This document shows positions 1 to 13,351 of a DNA stretch of 63,139 nt, one piece after another; positions within the stretch are counted from its first letter, which is position 1; every line of letters starts with the position of its first letter. The notes beneath the pieces were generated by a model that was given only the letters and a program-made list of their open reading frames with translations, made no database searches and was not told the DNA's origin. A program made the position numbers and the translations under genes. The stretch is from Balamuthia mandrillaris (lineage: Eukaryota; Discosea; Longamoebia; Balamuthiidae), in assembly GCA_031835245.1 (NCBI GenBank), contig JAVKOQ010000299.1:1-63139 (forward strand), in the 5' to 3' direction.

Positions 1-695
1 AAAGTGATGAAGAGGAAGAAGTGCGTGGACGGAGCACAAACGTGTTGAAGACAGAGGGATGGAAGGTGATGGTAAGTACAAGTACTTATGCAGCTGTGGG
101 AAATTCTTCGTTAACGAATGGAAACGGAGAGGAAGAAAGATGGAGAGTGGATGGCGTGGTTAGCTCTTGGAGTGCAGATGACCAGGTCATCTACTTCTTT
201 GTTACTCTTCACAACAACACGGTAGAAGAAGGTAGCGATGAAGAAGAAGATGGAGAGGTGGAATCATCGTCTTTATCTTCCTCATCTTCCTCATCTTCCT
301 CATCATCTTCGGGCGAAACACCGCCACCACCTCCAAAAGAACGACCCAAGTACAAAGGACCCAAAGTCACATTCGACTCTTTCATCAAAGTGGGCAGAGA
401 CAACAAGAAAGGAGGGGATGATGGAGGTAACGATGGCCACAGCAGCAGCAGCTCGGAGGAGGATGACGGCAAGCTAGCCCAGCTGCTCTCCACCAAGAGC
501 GGGGACCTGACCATGATCCTGACCATCGTGCTGCCCACCGTCGCGGTGGTGGTGATTGTTGCCATAGTGGCGGGCACCATCTGGCTGGTGAGGAGGAGGA
601 GGGTGAGCAGGAAAAAGTGCGTCCGGCAGCTGACGGCCAGCATGTCCTCACGGCCTGTTTCCTCCGCTGCGCAGAACCCATTGTTTGTAAATTAA
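1..695 (+). CDS. C-terminal part of a single-pass membrane protein (5' end outside window)
   Basis: The reading frame is open from the left edge, so the N-terminus lies outside the window. The visible part has a stretch that may be extracellular, then a Ser-rich acidic linker and a proline run. A strongly hydrophobic segment (about 508-588) follows, and it ends in a stop-transfer cluster of arginines (VRRRRVSRKK). The cytoplasmic tail is only about 30 residues. This reads as a type I membrane protein with a short tail. I do not recognise the family; no catalytic domain is in view. Ends with TAA at 693-695. Confidence 0.6.
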   Translation, partial: SDEEEEVRGRSTNVLKTEGWKVMVSTSTYAAVGNSSLTNGNGEEERWRVDGVVSSWSADDQVIYFFVTLHNNTVEEGSDEEEDGEVESSSLSSSSSSSSSSSSGETPPPPPKERPKYKGPKVTFDSFIKVGRDNKKGGDDGGNDGHSSSSSEEDDGKLAQLLSTKSGDLTMILTIVLPTVAVVVIVAIVAGTIWLVRRRRVSRKKCVRQLTASMSSRPVSSAAQNPLFVN

Positions 696-841
696 AACTG
701 TTTAAGTTATAAAAGTTATTTTTGTTTTTTTGTTTTTTTTTTTTAAATTGTTTCGACGTAAACGACAATATTTCAGCGATTTCAGTTTTTATCGATAATT
801 TCGATCGAAGTTGAAAATCTTGATAATATTATTTAAGGACG

Positions 842-906
842 TAAACATGTGAAGTATGTGTCGACAAAATTATATAAGGAGATAAATATGTGAAGTATGT
901 GTCGAC
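842..906 (+). repeat. Two-copy direct repeat in the promoter of the kelch gene
   Basis: A 24-nt unit at 842-865 recurs at 883-906 with one mismatch (period 41). Each copy ends in GTCGAC, so it includes the promoter octamer TGTCGACA (859-866) or the near match TGTCGACT (900-907). Confidence 0.7.
859..866. promoter_or_regulatory. TGWCGWCA octamer (TGTCGACA), kelch-gene promoter
   Basis: Exact copy of the recurrent palindromic octamer 110 bp before the KLHDC4-like start; part of a 41-bp tandem repeat. Confidence 0.6.
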
Positions 907-975
907 TAAAAAGAAAAAGAAAAAAAGAAAAAAAGAAAAGAAAAAGAAAAAGAAAAAAAAGAAAAAGAAAAAAAA

Positions 976-1714
976 ATGGGAAAAAGAAACAAAAGAAAGA
1001 CTTTAGCCAAGAAGAGGGGAGTGGAGAAGAAGGCCAAGAACCCCAACAAAGAACTCCAAAAGGCCCAAAAGAAGGCCCAAAAGGGGCGACAAAAGGATGA
1101 GGACGACCTCGACAAGCTGCTGGCCTCCTTCAAGGCGCAGGACCTGGCGGAGGCGGCGGTGAAGGCGGAGCGCGCGGAGGGCGGCCGCCCCAAAGGCCGC
1201 AACAACTTCTCCATGGTGGCCCACCCCAAGAAGAAGGAGCTCTTCCTCTTTGGCGGGGAGAGCTACTTTGGCGGCAGGGAGACCTACCACAGGGACGTCC
1301 ACCGCTTTGTCATCAACAAGGACGAGTGGTACACGATCACCAGCAATAGGAGCCCCCTGCCGCGCGCCTCCCACCAGTGCGTGGTCGTCAGCGTGCACAA
1401 CGGGCACTTTATGTACATGTTTGGAGGGGAGTTTGCCAACCCTGGTTTGTCCCGCGCACGCTTTTTTTTTGTCTGTCCCTTTGCTCTTCTTGCGCTGTTC
1501 GTTGTTTACGCTCTTTGGTCTTCTCTCACTCTCTCTCTCTCCTCCATGCTCTCTCTCACTCACTCTCGCTCTGCTTTCACTGCTCTTTGGTCTTCTCTCG
1601 CTCTCTCGCTCTCTCGCTCTCTCACTCCCTCACTCTCTCGCTCTCTCGTTCCTGTCTATCCTCTCTTCTTGTGTCTCTCTCTCTTCTCTCTCTTCTGTTT
1701 TCTCTGCTTCTCTT

Positions 1715-1755
<41 letters not shown>

Positions 1756-2043
1756 AAACAAAAAACATAAAAACCACAACAAACAAATAACATAACAAAA
1801 GGAGGAGACAAGTTTCGTCACTTCGGAGACTTGTGGCGAATGGACCTACAAACCTATGAATGGGAGGAGCTGAATAGCGGCAACCAAAAGCAACAACCAG
1901 GGCCTAGCCCTCGTTCCGGCCATCGCATGGCCGTTTGGAAGCAGTACATCGTCCTCTTTGGTGGTTTTTATGATACCTATACCACCACCAAATACTACAA
2001 TGACGTTAGTGTTATTCCTTCCTTTCTTCTTTCTCTTTTTCAC

Positions 2044-2081
<38 letters not shown>

Positions 2082-2742
2082 CTCTCTCCCCTCTCTTTTT
2101 CTTTGTTTGCTGACAAATGTAACCAAAGTTATGGTTATGGGATCTCCACAACGCGCGTTGGCACGAAGTCAAGTTTGGCCCACGAACGGAGATGCCCGCT
2201 CCTCGCTCCGCCTGCCCTCTCTCCGTGTGGGAGGACACTCTCTATGTCTTTTTCGGCTATTCGAAAGAAGTGAAGTCTTCTTCCTCTTCGTTTCTCCCTT
2301 CAAACACGCAACAACGAAAGAAAGGAGGAAAGAAAGGAGCAGCCGATGAAGATGAGTTGGAAGATAGCTCCGTTGGAATCATTCACAGTGATGTTTGGTC
2401 TGTTAATTTGGTGGCTCCAACAACAAGCGAAGAAGAAAAGGGAGAAGAGAGCAAGAAGCAGACCCAAAGTGCTCCCAAATGGACCAAGCTGAAGAATAAG
2501 GGGGTGGTGCCGTCTCTTCGGGTTGGCTTTTCGATGTGCACTCACAAGAAGAATTGCGTCTTCTTTGGTGGAGTGTAAGTTCTCTTTTTCTTGTTCTTCT
2601 CTTTCGTTTCGACTGATTACACTTGCTTTTTTTTTGTTCAAGGCATGATGACCCAGATGACGGAACGAGCACTTTCTACAACGACCTGTACGTTCCTTTT
2701 TATACTTCTCCATTCTCTCTCTTTCTCTTTTTCACTTTCCTT

Positions 2743-2783
<41 letters not shown>

Positions 2784-3338
2784 GTTCTCCGTATTTCTTT
2801 GCTTACCAACTCACCAACTTGTAGTTACTTGTTCAACATGAGCAATCAACGTTGGAGCCCCTTGCCTCTCCTCGCCTCCAAAACTCAGCACCAACAACAA
2901 TCCCACAACAAATCATCTGACGACGAGGAAGAAGCCCAAGCAAAGGAGGAAGAAGAAAGTAAGGAAGAAGAAGAAGAAGAAGAAGCACACGAAGAGGACC
3001 CATCTCCGTCCGCTACTGCGAATGCAGACGAGCTGATCGCTCCTGCGGGTCGCTTCAAAGCGCAAACCTGCGTCATCAACAACACGATGTACCTGTTTGG
3101 TGGCGTGATGGAGCACAACAAGAAGGAGTACTACTTTGACGATCTGTACAGCTTGGACTTGCAGAAGCATCGAAAGTTTGAGCAGCTGGCGGGTTGGTCG
3201 CAAGCGGAAACGGTGGGCCGTCGTATGAAGAAAGACGAGGAGGCAGAAGAGGACAGTGATGAAGACAGCGAAGAAGAAGAAAGTGAAGAAGAAAGCGAAG
3301 AGGAGGAAGAAGGAGAAAAAGGAAAAGAAGTTATTTGA
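976..3338 (+). CDS. KLHDC4: Kelch-repeat protein, KLHDC4-like
   Basis: Five exons are supported by frame and splice sites: 976-1444, 1802-2004, 2129-2574, 2643-2687, 2825-3338, giving about 558 residues (human KLHDC4 is about 520). The start is the first ATG and opens a Lys/Arg-rich N-terminus. Kelch blades show as FLFGGE, YMFGGE, VLFGGF, VFFGGV and YLFGGV, each followed by a D-L/V-x-W/Y motif. An acidic region interrupts the last blades and the C-terminus is a Glu/Ser-rich tail, as in the family. Kelch propellers bind proteins; the exact role of KLHDC4 is poorly known. Introns 1, 2 and 4 carry long (CT)n tracts on the sense strand. Octamer TGTCGACA lies about 115 bp upstream. Confidence 0.88.
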
Positions 3339-3514
3339 ATAGTTTCTTTTCATTCAGAAAGAAAGAAAGTAACAAGAGAGAAGAAACAACAGTCTACACA
3401 CAACCAAAACAAACAAAAAAGCGCAGCAAGCGATATATACAATAAATCAAACAAGGATTGCTTCTCTCCTCCTTTTTCTTCCTTCCTTCCTTCTTTCTTT
3501 CTTCTGGCTTTTTT

Positions 3515-4312
3515 TTAGACCTGCGTGATGGTAACTTCGTAGAATTTCGTTCCCATATCTTTATGGTAGGGATTCTGTCTACGTGCCTATTATTATTTTT
3601 TTGTGTGTGAGCATGCAACGAGAGAAGAGGGAGGAGAGAGAGAGAGAGAGAGAGTGTGAGAGTGAGAGAACGTACAGCCACTTGCTCAACAATTTCAATG
3701 ATTTGGCCGAGAACAGCAGCTCTCTTTCGTCTGTTTGTTTGTTTGTTTGTTTGTTTGTTTGTTTGTTTGTTTGTTTGTTTGTTTGTTTGTTTGTTTGTTT
3801 GTTTGTTTGTTTGTTTTTTGTGTTTGTTTTTTTTTTATATTAGAAATCAACGTTAAGAAAAACAAGAGGGAGATAAAGAGAGAGGGAGAGGAAGGAAGGA
3901 GAAGCCATCACATACCGTTCGTCAGGAAACATGGATAAAGACTCTTCGCTTAGCATATAGTTTGGCGCGTTCCTGTTGAATGCCTCATAGTGACCCAAGT
4001 CGTTCGGCAAGAACAGTGCCAAATCGTCCACTTTAAAACTGTTGAATTTGTCAGTATAAGAACAGGAAGAAAGAAACATAAAAAGAAAACAACTTTGTTA
4101 AGAAAAAAAAGCTAGAAAACGTACTCTTGGTAAGCAATCTTATGCGATTGATTGTCGGCGAGAGCGATGACCTGCTGCTGCAAAGCGACAACTTGCTCTT
4201 CCAACTCCTTCCTGGTGCTCATGTACTCCGCATTGGTTATGTTCAGCACGTTGATCGTCCCTTTGAGTTCGTGAATCTTATTTTCCGCCTCTTTCAACTA
4301 TCATATCAAAAA

Positions 4313-4403
<91 letters not shown>

Positions 4404-6951
4404 ATGACAGAGATACGAAGGAAAGAGACGAAAAGAAGAAGTTAAACACCTTTTCGACCGCTCGAAGCAGTTCTTGTTGTGTGTTGTGCAGTTGACGTTC
4501 TTGATGAGCGCTGTTTAACAACATCTCTGCTTGTGAGGTTGCTTTAGAAGAGGAAGAGGAAGAGGGAGTTGCGGGAGCCGAGTGTTTTCGAAGATGTTTT
4601 CTGGTTTTGTGTGATTGGAAGAAAGAAGCAGAAGAGGAAGTAGAAGCAGAAAGCGAGATGGATTCATCGTTTTCCGTTTCTTCCTCTTCTTCATTTTCTT
4701 CAAAGTCTTCAACATTTAGGTGTTTTTGTTGCTCTGTATCAATTGTTTCTTCTATCTCATCGATTGGGCTCATCGCTAATGATGTTTTTCTTCCCCGAAT
4801 CGAAGACGAAGATGATGAAGAATAAGCAAAAGAAGGCGGCGTGGAAGTAGAGGTCAAAGAAACCGGCAACGAAGCCAACGCCGGCGTCGACGTCGATCGA
4901 AACGGTTTTATCTTCCCACTTCCACTTGCACTCAAACCTTCTCCTTTTTCTCTCCCATCACTTCCGTCTGCAACTTTTCGTTTGCCTTCCTCATACTGAG
5001 ACAAGACTTGCAAGATCTTGTGCTTCTCTGCCGCTTTCTTGGCTTTGATTTGCTGAACGAGTTTCTGCGTTTTGCGCTTCTCCGCATCGACCCGCGCCAG
5101 TGCTGCCTCCAAACTTGCGCTCTGCGCCTCTTTGGCAGCGATGGCTTCGGCTTTCTCTGCCAAAGCGCGATGCAACTGCTCTTCTAGTTGTTGAACGAGT
5201 TGTTGCTGTTCGTTCTTCTTTTGGTTAAGCTGTTGTTCTCTTTCTTCTTGCTCTTCTTCCAAGCGGCGAAGGAGTTGTTTGCGTTCAGAGTCTTTGAAAG
5301 AGAGAAGCTCTGATTGGGCGGCATACGCTTGTTGGAGTTTTGTGAGTTCAGCTTTAAGCTTTTCTATTTCTTCTTCGCGTTCTCTTTCTCTTTCTAGTTG
5401 GATTTGTTTTTCTGCGCTTTCTTTCTCTTCTTGTTGCTGCTGCTGTTGTGATGTTGTTGCTGGCAGAGGAGTGAAAGAAGAAGAAGGGGAAGAAGAAGAA
5501 GTTGGAGAAGAGAGAGTAAACGAACGAAGGGAATTAGAAGATAGGTTTTGACTTGAGGCTGCAGAGAGTTGCATTTGCAGCTGCGAAACTTGTCGATAAG
5601 TTCTAGAGAGCTTTTCCTCCAAAGCTAGTATGCGTTGTTTGTAGGCGGCTTCGCTTTGTTCTAACAATTTCACTCGTTCGCTTGCGTGGCTTGTTGTCGT
5701 TGAAGCTTGCTCCTCCTCTTCAAGTTTCTGTAACTTAGTGACGTGCTGCCGGAGACGTTCGTTCTCTTCTTCTAATTCACGTAGTGCGAGTTGCTGACTT
5801 TTATCTGATTTGTAAAGTTATTTGTTAATGTCTTGCAGTTTCTCTCTTTGCTCATGTAGTCTTACCTGTAGCAGTAGGAAGAGGATAATCTTTGTCTGGC
5901 GGTTGCAATAAATGGCGGAATAAAGGAGGTAGATTCTCGTAGACCAACGCCACTGCAGAGGAAGACACTTGTGCAGCGTCGAGAACAGGCAAACTTCGAT
6001 CGAACGGGATGTACTTGATACCTTTGTCGAATGGAGGGAGCGGCTCTGTGAGTCCTGGCACCAAATTCTTAGGAATGTACCTTCCAAACTTTGACAAAAA
6101 TCTACAAAAAGAATGAGAAAAGAACTTTAAAAAAAGTAATGGAGAGCAAAACTTACAGTTGTCTTTCGCGAATTTCTTGCTCTTCCAACTTCTTCAAAGC
6201 TGAACGGAAGCGATGAAACGCCTCCTGAAGAATGTCAGCAAAGACTTTGCGTCGACCCACTTCCTCCATCGAAGCTGCGTAAGCCTCTGGCAAATACTTG
6301 ACATAGACAAGCTGAGCAAAGGCCTGTTTCTGTCGACTTAGCGCCTCACGAAAGACAATCACTTTGTTAGCAACGTCTCTTATGTTGGATTGCAACACTG
6401 ATATTCTTTGCAAACGCATGTGGACGCACTGAGATAGCCGAGTCTATTTTTTAAAAAGGCAATTAATGGGTCAAATAAAACAAGACAAGTGAGAAAAAAG
6501 TGAAAAGGGAAGAGAACAGAGAAAGTATACCTTAGAATCAGCGCAAGCATTCATGATAGAACGAACGGAGGAGTCAATCTTGGTAAGACGGTCCAACATT
6601 TTGACGTGTCCCTTTTGGGCTTGGTCAAAGGGCACATAATCTTCCCAAGAGCGAGTACCACCATGTCGCGAATCATCATGATAACCTCTCTCGTTATTTT
6701 CTTGCTCTGTCTTCAATGCCTCTCTTACCTTCTTTACATCTACATAAATGGAGTCAAATAAAGAGAGACACAGCAACAATAACTGTTTCAAATTGTACCT
6801 TGAGCAAAAGCTGTCTTGATGGCACCTGCTTCTTTTCTCTGCTTTACAGCCAAGTTGATACGCTCTCTCAAATCCTCAAAACTAATGCATGTTTTATAGT
6901 TAATTAAAAAAGTGGAAAAGAGAACGAGCACAAGCACGAGCACGAAGCTCG

Positions 6952-6999
<48 letters not shown>

Positions 7000-7347
7000 C
7001 GTACTCCACATCAGGAGGTTTAAGATTTTCGGCCTCGACCTCTTCGTTGACACGCACTATGCCTGCCTCTAACTCAGAAATTCGAAGAGCCAATTGTTCT
7101 AATGAAACAAGATAAAACAAATAAGGGTACCGAAAAGAGAGTAGAGGAGAAAGAGAGATACCATGTTCCTTTCTACAATCGTCAGCCCATTTGCGCAACC
7201 GATCTTCAGGAATGCAGTCGATAAGGGTGCGCATGGTTGGCGTTTGTAGTGCCTCATGAATGACCGTTTCTCTCAACTGGTGAATAAAGAAAATTGTGCG
7301 TTTAGTCGTTTCCCTTATTTTGCTGATTGAAAGAAAGAGACGGAGCA

Positions 7348-7383
<36 letters not shown>

Positions 7384-7660
7384 GGAGAATAATTATATAC
7401 CCGTTGTAGGTCATGAGCGAAGCTCTCCAACAAACCGTAGTGCTTGCTCTGTTGAGCGGTAAAGTGTTCCTTGAATGTGCTAAACGCTTGTAGTATTTGT
7501 CCATTGTGATCATTTAGGTTCGCTGTGGCAGCTTCCAACGCTTTCGCTTGAATGTCCTGTTCTGCATAGCAACGTCTGCTCAACGCTATCCGGCCATCCA
7601 CTGCCACTAACACACCCTAAAAATTATGACGTGGGGTAAGGTAACCAGCAACAGACAAGA

Positions 7661-7696
<36 letters not shown>

Positions 7697-8049
7697 AAGG
7701 ATTGTACTTTGGCAAAACTGAGGTGGTGTGAAAATTGATGCTCATATTTCACCAAAGCTCCAGCAAGGCGGGGCAAGGGAGACTCTCCAGGCACTATCAA
7801 TTGATGTTTAAAGAAAGATGAGCAGGAAAAACGAAGAAAGATAAAGAAGAATGAGCAAAATGAGCAAGAGGAGGAATATCGAACATTTAACTTCGATTGG
7901 CCCGAGCACGGTTTGCTTTGGGGGAAGAGAACCAGGCTGTAGTGCTTGTCTAGAAAATAAAAAGACAGGTCTCTCCTCCTACATCAAGATGAGAACAAAT
8001 AGAGAATAAGCCTTCTTCCACCAACAATAGAGAAAGAGCAGCTAGAAGG

Positions 8050-8093
<44 letters not shown>

Positions 8094-8593
8094 AATGAAT
8101 ACAGCAGGAAGGTGATAATAATCCAAAGAACGAGAGTCCTCGAGTTTCAGTTTTCCACATAACATGATTTGGTCCTGCGGGTCTATCGCTGACAAAATGG
8201 CCAAATGTTGTTTGATGGTACTTATCCTGTGAGAAAATTTTACCAGTTTGAGAAGAGAGAAGCAGAAAACGAGAGAGAACGGAGGAGATAGAGCACGAGA
8301 GGGCGAGAGAATGGAAGAAGCAGAGAAGAGAACGGAGGAGAGAAGCAGAGAGACAGATAGCGAAGAGACGAGAACGGGAGAGGTAGGAAAGCATAACAAA
8401 GAACGGAGGAGAGAGAGAAACAGAGAAACAGAGGCACAGAGAACAAGAACAGGAGAAAGATAAGAGGCAGAGAAGCGAGAGCAGAGCGGAGAATAGGCTG
8501 TTGGGAAGCACGAGAGAGCGCGGCGTACAATGTGGAGGAAGGTAAGTCGGGGAGGTCATGCACCTCCCCCGTGTCTGCTCGAAAGACTTTCAT
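3515..8593 (-). CDS. ATG11: Autophagy scaffold ATG11/FIP200 (RB1CC1)
   Basis: Sixteen exons (high to low): 8529-8593, 8103-8226, 7892-7949 (frame uncertain), 7708-7793, 7401-7616, 7162-7276, 7005-7098, 6799-6880, 6531-6739, 6157-6443, 5866-6101, 4450-5804, 4125-4297, 3916-4038, 3676-3730, 3515 to about 3584. The N-terminus (MKVFRADTGEV, then LKLEDSRSLDYY) matches the ubiquitin-like start of RB1CC1. The middle helices include KFGRYIPKNLVPGL, comparable to the Atg17-like region. Exon 4450-5804 is a long coiled coil with Ser-rich linkers. The C-terminal claw is clear: DFKVDDLALFLPN, YEAFNRNAPNY, then LGQIIEIVEQ and GTKFYEVTITQV before the stop. The family scaffolds the ULK/Atg1 complex and binds selective-autophagy receptors through the claw. 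Most introns hold (GA)n on the + strand, i.e. (CT)n in the transcript. Confidence 0.9.
3733..3815. repeat. (GTTT)n array, about 20 copies
   Basis: Tetranucleotide array in the penultimate ATG11 intron. On the ATG11 sense strand it reads (AAAC)n, an exception to the pyrimidine-on-sense rule seen elsewhere. Confidence 0.9.
4310..4405. repeat. (AAAT)n array, about 23 copies
   Basis: Perfect tetranucleotide array inside the ATG11 intron between exons 4125-4297 and 4450-5804. It reads (ATTT)n on the sense strand. Confidence 0.92.
8040..8093. repeat. (AG)n array in ATG11 intron
   Basis: About 20 AG units next to the donor of ATG11 exon 2; (CT)n on the sense strand. Similar tracts lie in ATG11 introns at 6958-6994, 7353-7380 and 7664-7692. 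Confidence 0.85.
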
Positions 8594-9297
8594 TTTGCCA
8601 GGGGGAGTTGGGAGCCGTTCGGAGCGTCTCCTTCCTTTCTCTTTTGTGATGATCGGATGATTTGTTGGTGTAGCAGATGAGTACTTGATGGATTAATGTC
8701 TTCTTATGTTTAAAAAAAAGAGGAGGAAAGGAAGTAAGCATGATTTTTTTTGTTTGATGTTTTTGAAAAAAAAAAGTAGAGAGATTTAATGAGATTACTA
8801 ACTTGGGAGGAAGCGGATGACTTTTTTTTTTTAAAAAAAAAACAAAACAAATAACCCTGTGGTAACCTTACGATTCAAACCGAATCAACTCCTCCTTTGT
8901 TGTTTCTACTTCTAAAATAACAAGTTTGAAAAAAAAATATCTTTGAATGCTAAATCTCCTTGCTACTTGCTGACTTTCTTTTCTTCTTCTTCACTTCTTC
9001 TTTTGGGTTCGTTGGGTTCCACGAAAAACGTCATGGACCGCGAGAGAGGTCATGAGATACAGCAGCGGTTGGCTGGACCTGGACAGGAGATTGCTGAGGA
9101 AAAATGAGGTGGCGCTGAGATTTCATGGACACCGAGATTATCAGATGGACATGAGATTAGTGAATTTACACGTCGTCTTGAAAATATTGTAATTTTTGTC
9201 GACTAGGGTAGGTATCTCTTTGATTTTTGATTTGTGCTTTGAAAAGAGTCGAAGATCAGATCATCGATCAACTCATTGTTTCTTTTCATTTTTTTTG
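8594..9297. other. Intergenic, 5' of ATG11 and 3' of PRMT6-like gene
   Basis: About 700 bp without a supportable gene. It is AT-rich with homopolymer runs near 8820-8840. The near-match promoter octamer TGTCGACT is at 9197-9204. GTCATGG/GTCATGAG-like words recur at 9030-9060. The region should contain the ATG11 promoter and the PRMT 3' end. Confidence 0.6.
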
Positions 9298-11702
<2,405 letters not shown>

Positions 11703-12379
11703 CTTTTTATTTATTAAATTTAATGTTAATTTTGTCGACATAACATGTCGTCAAGGAAATGGATGACGGGGGAAAAAGAATTTTAAATTTTTGTCGACAA
11801 AATGATCTGAACGAACTGAGATAAAAACACCTTGCCTTTTTATGGTAAATATCATCCTGAGGTTTGATTTTTGATTGGTGGTTTGAAACGCTCGGTAACG
11901 ATCAAAGCATTTGGCTGGTTTGCTCAGAGCCCCTCTAACCCTCGGCGAGAAAAGAAGGGCCGGGAGTTTGTGGAGGAGGAAGCACAGGGATGTGATGGAT
12001 GAGCGCCTCCGACTTGGACCTTTGTTATCGTCCCTGTTATTAGAGTTTGATATGTGAAATTAAAAAAAGAAACACCTTCTTGCTTCTGGCTGCGTTTGGT
12101 AGGGGACTCTTTCTGTGTTTGGATCATGTGACGCCTCCCTTCTCAGCATAGCCACTTGCTCCACCCATGGTGGTAGTTAGGTTCTCGTTGCGGAACGTTG
12201 GAGCGTGGAAGGAAGGTTCCAGAAGGAAGGCCGCTAACGGATGTTCTAGAAGGTCACCAGGCCAAATTTCCTAGAACTGAGCTTCCGGTCACCAGAGAGG
12301 AAGCCAGAAAACAATAAGACGCTCTCCTCTCCCGTCTCCTCCCCATGTTATTCACCAGAACCACCACCACAACAACCCA
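11703..12379. other. Divergent promoter region, PRMT6-like (-) and ADP/ATP carrier (+)
   Basis: No gene seen in 677 bp. Three exact promoter octamers cluster close to the PRMT start: TGTCGACA at 11733-11740, TGTCGTCA at 11746-11753, TGTCGACA at 11792-11799. None lies near the carrier start. The carrier side is more GC-rich and contains no repeat array. Confidence 0.65.
11733..11799. promoter_or_regulatory. Three TGWCGWCA octamers, PRMT6-like promoter
   Basis: TGTCGACA 11733-11740, TGTCGTCA 11746-11753, TGTCGACA 11792-11799, all within 100 bp upstream of the minus-strand start at 11702. Confidence 0.65.
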
Positions 12380-13351
12380 ATGGCGCAATCAACTCATGAC
12401 ACGAACAACAAAACAACACTCGATGCCACCGTCTCCTTCTTGAAGGACTTCACTCTGGGAGGAGTCTCTGGAGCAGTGGCCAAGACAATGACCGCCCCCA
12501 TAGAGCGCGTGAAGCTCCTCCTGCAAACCATGCACGCCAACCCGCGCATACTCTCCGGCGAGATCCCTCCCTACAAGGGCATCGTGGACTGCTTCCGCCG
12601 GGTGGCCGCCGAGCAGGGCCTCCCCTCCTTCTGGCGGGGCAACCTCACCAACGTCATCCGCTACTTCCCCACCCAGGCCTTCAACTTTGCCTTCAAGGAC
12701 TCCATCAAGATGCTGTTCCCCCGCTACGACCCCACCGCCCAGTTCGGTCAGTTCTTCCTCGTCCAAATGGCTTCCGGTGGGTTGGCTGGGGCTGGCTCCC
12801 TCTGCTTGGTCTACCCGTTGGACTACGCTCGAACCCGCCTGGCTGCTGACGCTGGCAAGGGCACGAAGAGGGACTTCAACGGTCTGGCCGACTGCCTGGC
12901 CAAAACGGCCAGAGGGCCTCGCGGCCTCCTCGGCCTCTACAACGGCTTCGGAGTATCCGTGGCGGGCATCATTCCCTACCGCGGCGTTTACTTTGGGCTG
13001 TACGACTCCCTCCGCGAGAAGAATCCCTGGAAGAACGACCTCGGCACGCTTGGCATGGCCTCCAAGTTTGGAGTGGCTCAGACCACGGCCCTTGCTGCCG
13101 CATACGCTTCCTACCCGTTCGACACGGTTCGTCGTCGCTTGCAGATGGGCTCAGACAAAGCCAAGGAGGCCTCCCTCTACAAGGGCGCCGTGGACTGCTT
13201 CTGCAAGATCGTGAGGGAGGAGGGCGTGCGCGCCCTCTACCACGGCGCCTATGCCAACGTGTTTCGAACCGTTGGCTCAGCTCTCGTCCTGGTCTTCTAC
13301 GATCAGCTTCAAGGCATGCTCGGCCTCAACCTGGGTGCTGGCAGCGAATGA
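12380..13351 (+). CDS. Mitochondrial ADP/ATP carrier (SLC25), variant signature
   Basis: Single exon, 323 residues, with codon use strongly biased to C/G at third positions, suggesting high expression. It has the three-fold mitochondrial-carrier structure. The matrix-helix motifs PxD/ExxR/K appear as PIERVK, PLDYAR and PFDTVR, and the nearby text (FLKDFTLGGVSGAVAKTMTAPIERVK; FWRGNLTNVIRYFPTQAFNFAFKD) is characteristic of AAC proteins. These exchange cytosolic ADP for matrix ATP across the inner membrane. Odd point: the usual AAC signature RRRMMM is RRRLQM here (residues 251-256), while the rest of the helix is canonical. It may be a functional variant or a close relative with altered nucleotide specificity. 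No introns, unlike almost all neighbours. Confidence 0.9.
   Translation: MAQSTHDTNNKTTLDATVSFLKDFTLGGVSGAVAKTMTAPIERVKLLLQTMHANPRILSGEIPPYKGIVDCFRRVAAEQGLPSFWRGNLTNVIRYFPTQAFNFAFKDSIKMLFPRYDPTAQFGQFFLVQMASGGLAGAGSLCLVYPLDYARTRLAADAGKGTKRDFNGLADCLAKTARGPRGLLGLYNGFGVSVAGIIPYRGVYFGLYDSLREKNPWKNDLGTLGMASKFGVAQTTALAAAYASYPFDTVRRRLQMGSDKAKEASLYKGAVDCFCKIVREEGVRALYHGAYANVFRTVGSALVLVFYDQLQGMLGLNLGAGSE

Noticed and set aside
73-94. GTAAGT...GCAG pair at the left edge that could be a tiny intron
   Set aside because: It would be only about 22 nt, too short to splice, and the frame runs through it without a stop.
3583-3938. Cys-Leu-Phe-Val repeat frames on the plus strand
   Set aside because: Product of the GTTT array; the minus strand here encodes the ATG11 claw exons.
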